A program made the position numbers and the translations under genes. Positions 54,253 through 64,000 of a stretch of 64,000 bases of DNA are shown here, one piece after another. The DNA lies in assembly GCF_004011695.2 (NCBI RefSeq), contig NC_082410.1, forward strand, positions 1,674,001-1,738,000, in the 5' to 3' direction. The first letter of the stretch is position 1; every line of letters starts with the position of its first letter. The notes beneath the pieces are model-generated. The model saw only the letters and a list, made by a program, of their open reading frames with translations. It was not told the DNA's origin and made no database searches. This stretch comes from Ascochyta rabiei (lineage: Eukaryota > Ascomycota > Dothideomycetes > Pleosporales > Didymellaceae).

Positions 54253-55623
54253 ATGTGGACGGCAATTCGTGCAGCACCTCGATCTGAGCGCACATCGTCG
54301 ATACATTCTATCGGATCGCTCTACGGGGGCCGCCCGGAATCCGTAGCATCGATGCAGTCGTTTTCACAGGTCAGAGGATACGACTCAGACCAGTCGTCAG
54401 AAACGGCCTTCGGTGACGAGCAGTTGAACGTGCGACCTGTGAGCAAAGTTGTCATACCAGCGATATGGCAGCCACAGCGACAGGAGCCTAGGCCCAACCG
54501 TCCCACAGAACAACCAACTCAAGAAGCTCAGAAGAACAAACCTACAGAAGAGCCTGTTACGAACACAGTGCCTCAGATACTCAACACCACACCACAAAGT
54601 CTGTGGACAAACGCTGGGAGCGAGGCAGAGGACGACACCGAATCTCTTGCGTCGACACTTGAAGGCGAGGAACAGGTTCCAGCCTTCCCTGAAAAGACAC
54701 CGATATCAATCCCAGTGATGCTTTACGCCGACGAAATGAACGATGAGCCAGTGTCACCGGCACCAGCACCGCACATTCCTGGTCCCCTGGAGTCTCAACT
54801 GGCTGCGCTGATGTCGAAGCTTATCTATATAGAGAGGTCGGACCCTGTCGTATCTGTCGAACCAGCCGAGTATCTTGAGACGACAGCACGTTTGAAGAAA
54901 CTCGAAGGAGAGAAAGAACAGCTTTGGAGACGACACGTAGCAATCTGGGCGCTGCGCGACGAAGATCTGGAAAACAACATCAAGCTACGCGGGCTATTGG
55001 CCGCTAAGGATCGCCAGTTGGAAGCAATGACAGCTCTCCGGGACGAAGACCTTGTCAACGTCCAGCTCGTAAGGAAGAATTTGGCAGACAAGACGCGGGA
55101 GGTTGAACGTCTGCAAGCACAGGCAGGAACCAAGAGCCCTACACGAGGCCGGCCAGGTAGCTTCATTGAACGCCGAGCCACGAACGACCTCTTCGCTGCT
55201 GCCAAGTCGGCAGCACTCGAGCAGCGTGTGCTTGAGCTAGAGAAGAGGAACTCAGACCTAATCACACAAGCCGAGACCTTGAGAGGAGGTGCTAGCATCG
55301 ACGACCTCAACCGCGTGACAGCGCACCAAGCTTGGAAGGATCATGTTGCCGACCTCGAAGCACAGACCAAGGCCAAGGACGTCGAGTTGAAGCAGCGACC
55401 TGCTGGCGATGCGGCTGAGGTCAAGCCGAGCGCCAGTGAGTGGTCGAGAATAGAGGCCATCGTGCAGGAGCACGGTGCGTATCGAGAGAATGTAGGAGGA
55501 AAACTACAAGCGCTTCGATCGGAGAAGGAAGCTCTGCAGAAGCTCTTGCATGCGAAAGAAGACGAATGTCACACGTTGGAGCTTAACGTCCAGAGCTTGC
55601 GGCGGCAGACAATGGCGGTCTAG
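54253..55623 (+). CDS. Coiled-coil protein of unknown function
   Basis: Single exon, 456 residues, start MWTAIRAAPRSERTSSIHSI. The first 180 residues are Ser/Pro/Gln/Glu-rich and disordered-looking (QPTQEAQKNKPTEEPV). From about residue 190 a long helical region follows with coiled-coil character (ARLKKLEGEKEQLWRRHVAI, QRVLELEKRNSDLITQAETL, KLQALRSEKEALQKLLHAKE), including two near-identical 'A(L/M).ALRDEDL.N' segments (residues 231-240 and 258-267) that look like an internal duplication. No membrane span or known domain. It might be a cytoskeletal or septum-related scaffold, but nothing in the sequence proves it. Confidence 0.7.
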   Translation: MWTAIRAAPRSERTSSIHSIGSLYGGRPESVASMQSFSQVRGYDSDQSSETAFGDEQLNVRPVSKVVIPAIWQPQRQEPRPNRPTEQPTQEAQKNKPTEEPVTNTVPQILNTTPQSLWTNAGSEAEDDTESLASTLEGEEQVPAFPEKTPISIPVMLYADEMNDEPVSPAPAPHIPGPLESQLAALMSKLIYIERSDPVVSVEPAEYLETTARLKKLEGEKEQLWRRHVAIWALRDEDLENNIKLRGLLAAKDRQLEAMTALRDEDLVNVQLVRKNLADKTREVERLQAQAGTKSPTRGRPGSFIERRATNDLFAAAKSAALEQRVLELEKRNSDLITQAETLRGGASIDDLNRVTAHQAWKDHVADLEAQTKAKDVELKQRPAGDAAEVKPSASEWSRIEAIVQEHGAYRENVGGKLQALRSEKEALQKLLHAKEDECHTLELNVQSLRRQTMAV

Positions 55624-56139
55624 TTGGAAGAGGCAGCGGAAGTCTGCATAGGGGCTGGAGTTGTGGCTGGGACAGCGATGATTCTTAGTTGAGGTGTTAT
55701 TAGCGTTGTCGATTTAGTTGAAACACGGCAGACTCGTGGCTCAGGAAGCTGGCTGTATGCCAATCATTGCAGTCCCCCGTCACACACCGATGTCTTCTTC
55801 TGGTTCCTTTCGAGCCACATGCAAGTTTGTTTGATGATGGCCGTCCTGTTGTTGTATTTCGTATGACGTAGCGGGGCGGGTCTGGACGCGTCAAATGCGG
55901 CGACCATGCCCTTCACGGATAAGCATTGACCAAGGAAGCTTGAGTCTGCCCTGTTTACAGCCATCTCCAGCGTCATGTCGTCTTATGTCTGCCAAGTAGC
56001 TTGTAAATCCCCAGTGCCGGATTCCGACAGCTGGATGTGGTCCTGGTTGCCATAATTTTGTACGCGCTATGGGTCAATAGGGGTCTTTAAAAGGCTGCGA
56101 AGACGCACCAGTAGACTGGTAGCAAACTTCTGGCCCACG
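55624..56139. other. Intergenic region, promoter of acid phosphatase
   Basis: About 516 bases. I looked for CACGTG phosphate-control boxes and saw none. No gene recognised. Confidence 0.45.
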
Positions 56140-57514
56140 ATGCTTTCCTCAGCGCTCCTCACCCTCGCAGTGGCTAACGCCGCCAACGCCGCATACTCAT
56201 TTGATCCTCTGTATCATTTGGCTGGTGTATGTCCTTCAATTCACCACATGTAGAAACTGCTCGCTGACGTGGCCCAAAAAGATTGCTCCGTACTTTGAAG
56301 ACCCTCAATCGGATCCTGCTACACCTCAAGGCTGCAATGTCACTCGCGCAGCCTACCTTGTTCGCCATGCTGCCATTTACGCGAACGACTTCGACTACGA
56401 GGAGTACATTGAGCCTTTCACAGACAAGCTGGGCAACATGTCTGTGAACTGGAAGTCTGCGGGGCCTTTGTCTTTCCTGGCAAAGTGGCAGACACCTATC
56501 TCGGATGAGGAGCTGGAGGACCTGACCACTGTTGGCCGTCTTGAGTCTTACAAGCTGGGCACCGAGATTCGTCTAAGATATCCCGGATTGAAGAACCCTA
56601 AGAAGGTGTGGACATCAACGGCTGAGCGCACAGAACTTAGTGCCAAGTCCTTCATCGAGGGCCTGGTCACGCAAAGCAACGAGACCGAGCGCGTCACAGT
56701 ATCAGAAGACGACTCAGAGGGTGCCGACTCTTTGACTCCTTACAAGGGCTGCCCCAAGTACAGCTCCTCGTTCGGCAGCAAGCAGTCAGGAGAGTTCCAG
56801 GACGTATACACAAAGCCAATCATTGAGCGCCTCCGCGACTTTGCACCTGGATTCAACTTCACTGCCAACGACATCACAGCCATGCAGCAGTTGTGCGGCT
56901 ACGAAACCGTTATCCGCGGCTCGTCCCCCTTCTGTTCGCTTGAGCTTTTCAGCGCAGACGAGTGGCTCCAGTTTGAATACATGAACGACATCCAGTACTT
57001 CTACAACACTGGCTACGGCAACGAGATCTCCGGCGTTCTCGGATTCCCTTGGTTGAACGCCACCGCACAATCCCTGCTCGCCGACAACTCCACCCAGGAC
57101 ATGTATGTCTCGTTCACGCACCGCGAGTTGCCACCCACCGTCGCCGTTGCCCTTGGCATCTTCAACAACACCGAATTCGCAGGAGCCGCCAACATCAACG
57201 CCACCATGCCGCTTACAAAACAAAACTACCAGCGCGCATGGAAGTCCTCACGCATCCTTCCGTTCCTCACCAACATCGCCATCGAGCGCATGACCTGCGA
57301 CAGCTACGGCTACCCCGCCGGAACCTACGTCCGCGTCCTCGTCAACCAGGACCCGCAGCCGCTCGAGTGCGCTGTTGGCCCTGGCGACAGCTGCTCCGAG
57401 GGTTCATTCACCGAATTCATTCAGCAGAGGGGCGAGCTGTTCGGCGGGTACACGGAGAAGTGCGCACCGACAGAGTACAACAACTCTACGGATGTTTTGA
57501 CTATTTACAACTAG
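56140..57514 (+). CDS. Secreted histidine acid phosphatase, non-canonical active site
   Basis: Two exons: 56140-56226 and 56282-57514; 439 residues. Signal peptide MLSSALLTLAVANAANA, then YSFDPLYHLAG joined to IAPYFEDPQSDPATPQGC. Clade-2 histidine phosphatase fold (phytases, acid phosphatases): AAYLVRHAAIYANDFDYEEY, VWTSTAERTELSAKSFIEGL and SFTHRELPPTVAVALGIFNN. The canonical catalytic RHGxRxP is here RHAAIYAND, keeping the catalytic Arg-His but losing the second Arg and Pro, and the usual HD proton donor is HRE. I recall a fungal subgroup with this pattern, so this is not decay. Many Cys (for disulfides) and N-glycosylation sites (NFT, NAT, NNT, NST) support secretion. Substrate is uncertain. 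An alternative acceptor at 56252 would break the YHLAGIAPYFEDP motif and was discarded. Confidence 0.85.
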
Positions 57515-58128
57515 ACGAGCGATCTGCTATGAGACCTTAATGATGATACCCGTTCTTATGAACACCTCGAACATCGCGCCATCCTGAATGCTTCTTGTGT
57601 GTCGGCTTGCCATCACTTGCATACCATCATACCACAGTGCCCTCCCGCCGAAGTTCCCAGTCGCCCATGTTGATGTTAGGGTCAGTAACAAAGCAGATGA
57701 ATCAGAACTGTCAAAACCCAGCCTTGTAGCCGATTGCATGAGAACTCCAACGTTTGTGTAGAAAGTGGGTATCTTGCCACTGATGAGACGGCTGCAAACG
57801 GCCGGGGGACACTACGGCATAAAGCTTCGAAGCTTCGTTGGCGTGAAACAAACATGCAACTCCATGGTTCTTTACTAGAGAAAGCAAATGCACAATCACA
57901 TAGCTCATCGGACAAGGAGGTTTGCTTGTAAGAAAAAGTATTAAGTGCTGCACTATTGTACATGCTCAACTACCCATCAACGGCCTCTGATCTCAAATCC
58001 CATTTCCATTACACCATTACTCGTCTTATACAATCTCTTTGCCGTAACTGTCATAGATCGTTGCAATTTAATTATTCAAATGTGGGTATATTCGCACCAA
58101 CCGAACGCTGCTAAGCAGCCAAAGGTGC
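57515..58128. other. Intergenic region between convergent genes
   Basis: About 610 bases with the 3' ends of the acid phosphatase (+) and rhodopsin (-) genes. No gene recognised. Confidence 0.5.
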
Positions 58129-59141
58129 TTAGACGTGGTTGACACCGTCTGGGCCGTTAACATGAGCAGGTCCGTCAAGTGGAGCGTTAGGAGCCCTCTT
58201 CTCACGTACGATGGCATCACCATCGTAGTCCTTGATGGCCATGCCGATCGACGCAGGGTCGATGTTGCGGTGGCCCCAGATGAGAAGAGCACCGAAGACC
58301 GGCTTCGCAAGGAAGTCGAGGATGCTGTAGAAGATGGCCTCGGAGTCGGGCGAGATGACGTTACCGCCCTCGCAGAGACCCCAGGCAATTGGGTACAGGA
58401 TCCAGAGGAAAGTGGTCATGGAACCGCAGATGAGGAAACAGCGGCTCACATCGCGGCCGTAATGCGAGGCGTGGCGGCGAGCTTCGAAGGTCAGCATGTA
58501 CACGATGTAGAAGAGCGCGACACAACCTGTGCGTTGTTAGGAAGATATCATTGCAATTTCTGTGTTTCGTAACTTACCGATAGAGAAGTAAGCAAACTTG
58601 TACCTGCTGACCACGAGCGCACCGACCAGACCCGTGACAATCATGATCTCGTCAACGAGAATGACCCAGAGGATGGTTGGCCATGGCATGCCAGCAGTGA
58701 GCAACAAGTCCAGGAGCAGAAGTGGTGTCGTGATGAACCAATCGATGTATCGAACGTAGAAGATCTCACGGAAGTTACCGTGGACGACTGGGTTACTGCG
58801 ATGGAATTCGACCGCGATCGGGACAAAACCAAGGTTGGATCCCATGGAGAAGTAAGCAATGCATGCTACGAAGACAACGGCCGCAGTGATGTAATGGAAG
58901 AGGCGATCGCGGCGCTGCTTGCGGAAGGCGAGACCGATGAATACGAAGCCAGCAAAGCCCATGGCTGAGCAGATGGCGAAGTAGAGGTCGGAGCCATCGG
59001 TTGTAATGGCAATGTCTGCTGTGACGCCGTTGACTGTGTCGCCTGCTAGATGTTGGCATACTGTGGTTGAAACTTCAAGCTGCAAGACTGACCATTAACG
59101 TTGAGAGCATTGTTACCCCTCGCGACAAGGTTGGACGCCAT
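58129..59141 (-). CDS. Microbial (type 1) rhodopsin, predicted light-driven proton pump
   Basis: Three exons: 59141-59093, 59042-58578, 58526-58129; 303 residues, seven membrane helices. It binds retinal and is of the Leptosphaeria-rhodopsin/CarO type. Compared with bacteriorhodopsin (BR), residues align at constant spacing: Lys246 in DFLAKPVFG (Schiff base, BR 216), Asp242 (BR 212), Asp117 in RYIDWF (proton acceptor, BR 85), Arg114 (BR 82), Asp128 in LLLLDLL (proton donor, BR 96), Glu224 and Glu234 (release group, BR 194 and 204). Sensory or ORP-type fungal opsins usually lack Asp96 or the Lys. A charged C-terminal tail (IVREKRAPNAPLDG) is cytosolic. It lies next to a carotenoid oxygenase gene, the expected source of retinal. 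Confidence 0.95.
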
Positions 59142-60034
59142 TGTTGCTGAGTTTATTCCAAGAACTGTGCCCTGCACAAAATCGAGTGGTGTTGGATGGC
59201 AAATAAAAGGTTATTATGTGGAATGCAGCGGCGTTGGACTTGATATATCAGCGTGTTGGCTCGTTCGCACGTGCAAGCTCACCGCTACGTCAACGATGAC
59301 ATCGATCGTGCAATGCCTGTCCATTATGTGTCGAAGACTGCATTACCTCAAACATCATCCTCACGTCGTGGACAATTGGGACACGCTATTGCAACCATAT
59401 GGTCTGGACAAGGCTGACGGCCAATGGGAAGATCGTCCCAATCGCCCTAGTGCGCGTTTGGTAGATATGAGGTCATGGATATACCGATGCAACAAAACTT
59501 TAGCAAATGCATCTGCGGAAATGGCGTACAGATCGGCAGGATAGGGTAATATCACAGCCAAGCTTTGTCGGATTTGTGGCCCCAAAGCTTGTAATTTCTG
59601 CAGAGCAAGGGCAGGAGGACGGGTCATGTAGCTCTTTCTTGGACTAACTAGGATCTCTTGACGATTACAGAAATTAAACTGCCGATACTGAACGATTTGC
59701 AACCTGAAGGACTGGCCTTGGTGATCGCTGAGGTTTCCATTTATCAACTGCGTCATAAACCTTATTACCGTCGAAGCATTTCGCCTACTGCGCACCAAGG
59801 GCTTGGGCAGTGGTGACAGCTACAAGTGATGAGTGGTGTCATGGCAGCTCCCGTCATTGGCGGCGGGTATTTAAGCTTTGCGATTTGCAATTTCAAAACC
59901 ACATGAAGAAGCTTGTGCGTCGTGCGTGGGATTATGTAGTGTGTTGTTATTATCATTATTATTATTGGCAGTGTGCATGCCGATGTGCAACTCTGAACGA
60001 CGTATGCTGATGCTATGTCTGCACAATGTTGGTT
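59142..60034. other. Intergenic region, rhodopsin promoter
   Basis: About 890 bases between the rhodopsin start and the oxygenase stop, both on the minus strand. Short unrelated frames only (for example 59361-59798 on the minus strand). No gene recognised. Confidence 0.5.
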
Positions 60035-62206
60035 TCAACCCAGACGCCCATGGATGCTCCTCTTGATGCGACTCCACTTTGTGTTCGAGGCGGCTACCGG
60101 CAGCGCCCGTACCTCCTCCACCCCCTTTTGGCGAGCGATCTGCTCTTCCGTAAACCAGTTTCCGTGGAGACCATACGGAATGCGAGTCGGCAACTGAACC
60201 TTGCATTCCACTCGTGCCATTGTCTGAGCGTCCAGGACCCAAAGTTCACTCTTTGCATCCTCTTTACACTCCCCACAATTGTCCAGCTGACGCTCATCGA
60301 ATACATAAAAAACAAGATATCCGTCGTCCTCGTCAAAGGCCGTATTCTTGTTCGCTGCTGAACCGCGTCTTGAGCGAGGAATAAATGTAGCTTCCTGTCC
60401 ATAATGCTTCGGTGGGAGTCTGAAAACCTTGATCGGGTCGTTGGGGTCGTTCGAAGCCATGATTTGGCTGAGAGTACGGTTGTCTACGCAACCAGTAATG
60501 GCATCTGGTGGTTCGACCTGAGCCCGTGCAAGCAGAGCCTGTACGTCAAATCTCACAATGACATCAATCTTTGTAGCTTTCCCCAGCGCTGCGCCAAAAG
60601 ACTCGTTTGACGTGCTGCAGGCGTAGATGTAGCGTGCGGAGTTCATAGCGGCCAAAGGTGACACGGTAGGAAACTCGACAGGTATAGCTGCAAGGGCGAA
60701 TTGATGAGTGATGATGTTCTCGGTTGCAGACTCTAGAGAGAAGCGGTAGTAGTACAGTCGGCACTGCTCTTCATCGTCATCGGATATTGGTAGGCTTGAG
60801 GACGCGCCGAATGGGTTTGGCACCGCGTCCCTGTGAGAAATCAAAGGCGAAGTCTCGTCGATCGAAGTCTTTTCAAGATCCTGATCATCACTGTCGTTAT
60901 CGTATTTGGCAAAGAATGACATGGGCTTCTCGCGTATCGCATCTCTATGGTTTGGGTGTGGTGGAGGCGCAATGTTTCCAGCACTGAATACAACAGACGC
61001 AGACGTGAGGCGACATGCCAGAAGACTGACAGCCGACACATTGCCATCGGAGTCGTATTCGTCCCAGGTGTTGGCTGTGTGAAATATACAGCAGCCACCT
61101 GTTTCGAACCAACGCACCGCCTCTGGATGCTGACGTGGAAAGACGCCGTATCGAGAAGGCTTGTGAGGTTCGTAGGCCACAACAGGAGAGTTCTTCGCAA
61201 GATTGAGGGGCGTGAGACTGAGTGGAAGATCGAGGATGACTGTGTTGTGCTTCGACACGCCGAAGTCGTGCATAAGCTTTCCACCCGTGCATCCAGGAAC
61301 TGGGGCGTTGGTGATCCGGCCTGCCTCGCCTGCTGCCTGGTGATCGGTAATGTTGGAGCCCGTAGGTGGTATCAGCGAGTACTGTACGTATGGAGGAGCG
61401 AAACTGCAATGGAACAAAACCATTTCACCAGTTGTGTTGTCGACTTTGGGATGACCGGTACTCCATTCACGCATCCAACTCAGCGGTCCTGTCCCACCAA
61501 GTGTGGGCTCTTCCTTCTTGGCTTCATCCTTCGGCTCGCCTTCCACTGCATTCCCATCGAACCAGCCGACAGTTTCCAACCCAGGTAGAGTAAGACGCAT
61601 GGGTGGTCCGCTTTCGCAGGTGGCCAGTGCTCTTCCATCATGATATAGCACACTGGTGTTGGCGACACTGATGCGCTTGATGGTGAAGTTCGAGCCAGGC
61701 AAGTGTGATAGTAGAACGATGAAAACGGTGCGCATGATCCTCCAAATGATCCAAAACAGACTGGAGGCGGGATTCGTCAAGGTCGCAATGCTGGGCAGGA
61801 TCGGTGTCCGCAGTGTACTGCTCTCGAGGCTCGATAGATACACATCCGTAAGGACGAACTGGTTGACGAACTGGACATCGAGCCCGCTGGCATCGTTGGA
61901 CGAGCGTCCAAACCAAACGCCAGAGAGCATGCCATCGCCGTCGAACCAGTGGGCCTCACGTCCAAGATCAGAATTGGCGATGGGATTGCCCCCGTTGCGG
62001 ACGTACATGCCGCCATTGAGTTCTTTGGGGAGGTTCCCCGTCCAGGTAACAGGTGTTGGAGTCCATGTCTGTGTTACTGGTGCAAAATTGCCTGCAAGAT
62101 AGGGGTGCTTGTGAGTCTGTTCCTTGCTGTGTCCATTGCGGGACATTGTGAGTTGACTGCTGTTCGCATTGAAGCCGCGTGCGGGGAGGTCCTCAAGAGT
62201 AGGCAT
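60035..62206 (-). CDS. Carotenoid cleavage oxygenase, CarX-like (retinal-forming)
   Basis: Single exon, 723 residues, start ATG at 62206 (MPTLEDLPARGFNANSSQLT); ATG at residue 21 is a possible alternative. The four iron-binding histidines of the RPE65/CCO propeller are in place: His252 (STGHPKVDN), His313 (KLMHDFGVSKHN), His376 (CCIFHTANTWDEYD) and His681 (IPYGLHGNWF). Family blocks GMYVRNGGNP and HWFDGDGMLSGVWFG are also clear. A hydrophobic insert near residues 148-169 (SLFWIIWRIMRTVFIVLLSH) should dip into the membrane to take up substrate. Fungal CarX (about 700 residues) cleaves beta-carotene to retinal, while CarT (about 630) cleaves torulene; length and the neighbouring rhodopsin favour CarX. 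Divergent from carRA across 447 bases. Confidence 0.9.
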   Translation of the reverse strand: MPTLEDLPARGFNANSSQLTMSRNGHSKEQTHKHPYLAGNFAPVTQTWTPTPVTWTGNLPKELNGGMYVRNGGNPIANSDLGREAHWFDGDGMLSGVWFGRSSNDASGLDVQFVNQFVLTDVYLSSLESSTLRTPILPSIATLTNPASSLFWIIWRIMRTVFIVLLSHLPGSNFTIKRISVANTSVLYHDGRALATCESGPPMRLTLPGLETVGWFDGNAVEGEPKDEAKKEEPTLGGTGPLSWMREWSTGHPKVDNTTGEMVLFHCSFAPPYVQYSLIPPTGSNITDHQAAGEAGRITNAPVPGCTGGKLMHDFGVSKHNTVILDLPLSLTPLNLAKNSPVVAYEPHKPSRYGVFPRQHPEAVRWFETGGCCIFHTANTWDEYDSDGNVSAVSLLACRLTSASVVFSAGNIAPPPHPNHRDAIREKPMSFFAKYDNDSDDQDLEKTSIDETSPLISHRDAVPNPFGASSSLPISDDDEEQCRLYYYRFSLESATENIITHQFALAAIPVEFPTVSPLAAMNSARYIYACSTSNESFGAALGKATKIDVIVRFDVQALLARAQVEPPDAITGCVDNRTLSQIMASNDPNDPIKVFRLPPKHYGQEATFIPRSRRGSAANKNTAFDEDDGYLVFYVFDERQLDNCGECKEDAKSELWVLDAQTMARVECKVQLPTRIPYGLHGNWFTEEQIARQKGVEEVRALPVAASNTKWSRIKRSIHGRLG

Positions 62207-62653
62207 TCACGGGACGTAGCCTAGCCAGCAGGTGGCACTCGGCATGACAGAGCCCTGAGTTTCACATGTCTGGCCAGACAGGTGATGGCGTGTCGAGCAT
62301 GCGAGGAGCCATGATGTAAGGCTTTGCAAGGCTATTGGGCGCTGACGTCTGCTCAACGTTGGATCCCGCACCTGCCGTAACGAAAGTCGATGATGTCAGT
62401 CAAAAGCTTAACCACCGCACACGCCTCATCCGGCGACGTGCACAGATGCACTTTCCCTCTTTTCCATGCTCGCGGTCGGCAGTCGGCGGCGACGGAAAGC
62501 GACCAAAACAATGCGTGTTGGGCTCTTCCTGTGTCTGACGCCCTCTTGGTCTCTCGTCTGCGGCTGCTAGTCTCTTCCCTGTATTGTGGTTCTCGAATTG
62601 ACGTGAAATTGCACGTTTTTCGTTCCACATCCGGGTCGACAGTCGTGACGATC
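62207..62653. other. Divergent promoter, carotenoid oxygenase and carRA
   Basis: 447 bases between two start codons of one pathway; a natural site for shared light control. GATC tetramers occur at 62364 and 62650, but no known white-collar element can be claimed. Confidence 0.5.
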
Positions 62654-64000
62654 ATGGGCTCTGACTACGCGCTCGTGTACGTGAATGCGCCTTGTCCAGG
62701 ATCTCCAGAACTCTGAACTCTATGCTGATACGCAGTGACCAGCCATGTCAAGTACACCATCCCGCCGGCCGTGCTGCTCACGCTGCTCTACCGCCCGCTC
62801 TTCTCGAAACTCGACGCCTACCGAGTCGGCTTCCTGGTGTTTGTATGCGCAATTGCCCTCACCGACTCGCTTGTGTCCAGACATCCTGACCCTGTGGTAG
62901 ATCGCCGTTACCGCGACCATCCCGTGGGATTCGTACCTCATTCGCACCGGCATATGGAGTTACCCCAGCCATGTGATCGTCGGTCCGACGCTCTTCGACA
63001 TTCCTCTTGAAGAGGTCTTCTTCTTCGTAATCCAGACATACAACACCTCGCTCCTGTATCTGCTCCTCAGCAAGCCTACATACCAGCCCACGTATCTTCG
63101 TGCTGCAACTCCCTCCTCGCCTGCGCCATGGAAATATCAAAGGTGGACTGGGCAGGTGGTCATCTCAGCAATCATCGCGTATGGAGGGTATTGCGTCAAG
63201 GCCAACGCAACCGGCACATACACAGGCTTGATTCTTGTTTGGGCAGGGCCGGTCTTGTTGGGCCTTTGGTCGCTTGCGCACCAGTTCATACTTGGGCTTC
63301 CTCTGTCGAACACCGTATTGCCCATTGCTCTGCCTACCATCTATCTCTGGATTGTCGACACCCTAGCCCTTCGCAGAGGGACATGGGTCATCAGCAGCGG
63401 CACCAAGCACGGCATTCACCTGTGGGATGGGTTAGAGATTGAAGAGGCTCTTTTCTTTCTCACTACGAACACGCTGATTGTGTTTGGTCTTGTGGCCTTC
63501 GACAATGCGTTGGCCATCTTGCATACCTTTCCCTCGCTGTTCCCTAACCCATCGCCTCAACTGCCGTCGCCGCTGGCTCTCATGCAGGCTCTCTTCAAGT
63601 CTCCGAAGGCGTACGACCAGGCGCGTCTCGAAGGTCTCAGAGAGGCTGTAGGTCGATTGAAGCGCAAGAGTAGAAGTTTTTACCTCGCATCATCAACCTT
63701 CCAAGGTCTACTCCGCACCGATCTACTGCTGTTATACTCCTTTTGTCGTGTGTCTGATGACTTGGTGGATAACGCTGATACGGCTGAAGAAGCAAGGGAT
63801 TGGATTGCGCATCTGAACAAGTTCCTGGACCTTGCGTATAGTGGGCCGAGATCCAGACCCGCGCTCATTAAGCTGGTTTACGAGCAATTCCCTGCTGATA
63901 CACGCTCTGCCCTCGTACAACTGCCCACAGACAAGCTATCGCGCCAGCCATTGCAGGATCTGTTACTTGGCTTCGATATGGACCTGGCTTTTGACACAGC
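62654..64000 (+). CDS. carRA: Bifunctional lycopene cyclase/phytoene synthase CarRA, cut by window end
   Basis: Exons so far: 62654-62676 (23 bases), 62743-62842, 62901 to beyond 64000; frame open at the edge. The start MGSDYALV joins [20 protein letters not shown], the usual N-terminus. The N-terminal CarR half has two copies of the lycopene-cyclase membrane domain ([39 protein letters not shown]; then [20 protein letters not shown]). The C-terminal CarA half begins near [20 protein letters not shown] and carries [15 protein letters not shown], the first Asp-rich prenyl-binding motif; the second motif may begin at [10 protein letters not shown] at the edge. CarA joins two GGPP to phytoene; CarR closes beta-rings of lycopene or gamma-carotene. 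Expected full length is about 600 residues; roughly 407 are present. Confidence 0.95.

Noticed and set aside
56227..56281. Splice acceptor at 56252 for the acid phosphatase
   Set aside because: It would need a weaker donor and breaks the expected HLAG-IAPYFEDP motif; the acceptor ending at 56281 joins it in phase.
62714..62742. CarRA exon 2 beginning at 62735 after ...ACGCAG
   Set aside because: That acceptor gives the wrong phase with any GT donor after MGSDYAL; the acceptor ending at 62742 restores [11 protein letters not shown], the usual N-terminus.

Overview
This window is nuclear DNA of a filamentous ascomycete. Most genes are broken by short introns of about 45-90 bases with GT...AG ends and CTNAC-like branch sites, genes are packed on both strands, and the protein set is fungal (Vps5, Kog1/raptor, Ssz1, Rrp40, Ash1, a Tea1-like kelch protein, a siderophore transporter, a CarRA lycopene cyclase/phytoene synthase). 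The Leptosphaeria-type rhodopsin, the acid phosphatase type and the general protein flavour suggest Dothideomycetes; that placement is inference. No tRNA, rRNA, CRISPR array or intact transposon was recognised.

Layout. 0.5-8.2 kb: NIPSNAP-like protein, choline/ethanolamine phosphotransferase, Gemin2/Brr1-like snRNP assembly factor, histidyl-tRNA synthetase with an upstream in-frame ATG giving a mitochondrial presequence. 8.2-14.6 kb: a small mitochondrial membrane protein, an Erf2-like DHHC palmitoyltransferase, and an Ash1-type SET histone methyltransferase. 14.6-17.2 kb: gene-poor, with a 45-bp coding-phase repeat. 17.2-25 kb: DHCR24-like FAD oxidoreductase, Vps5 sorting nexin, hotdog thioesterase, DUF5321-like mitochondrial protein, an unknown nuclear-looking protein, and an 18-copy GGGAAA microsatellite. 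25-36 kb: a Tea1/KelA-like kelch/coiled-coil polarity protein and the TORC1 subunit Kog1, divergent across a repeat-laden 1.4-kb promoter. 36-43 kb: aspartyl-tRNA synthetase, an F-box/LRR-like protein, and Ssz1 and Rrp40 as a divergent pair. 43-50.5 kb: a serine/threonine-rich orphan membrane protein, a CECR5-type HAD hydrolase and a siderophore-type MFS transporter. 51-57.5 kb: intracellular GH43 beta-xylosidase, a coiled-coil protein, and a histidine acid phosphatase with an altered active-site motif. 58-64 kb: a retinal/carotenoid cluster (rhodopsin, carotenoid oxygenase, CarRA), the last cut off by the window edge.

How genes work together. The right end reads as a pathway: CarRA makes phytoene and cyclises lycopene, the oxygenase is expected to cleave carotenoid to retinal, and the rhodopsin, which keeps every residue used by bacteriorhodopsin for proton pumping, uses retinal. 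A phytoene desaturase (carB) would complete it and is not in the window. Elsewhere, sequence motifs suggest regulation: TGASTCA (Gcn4/CpcA) sites in front of both tRNA synthetases, two exact ATCWGATAA (SreA-type) sites in front of the siderophore transporter, and two GGCTAA (XlnR-type) sites in front of the xylosidase. Gene models were built by hand from splice signals and reading-frame continuity; every multi-exon model given as complete sums to a whole number of codons.
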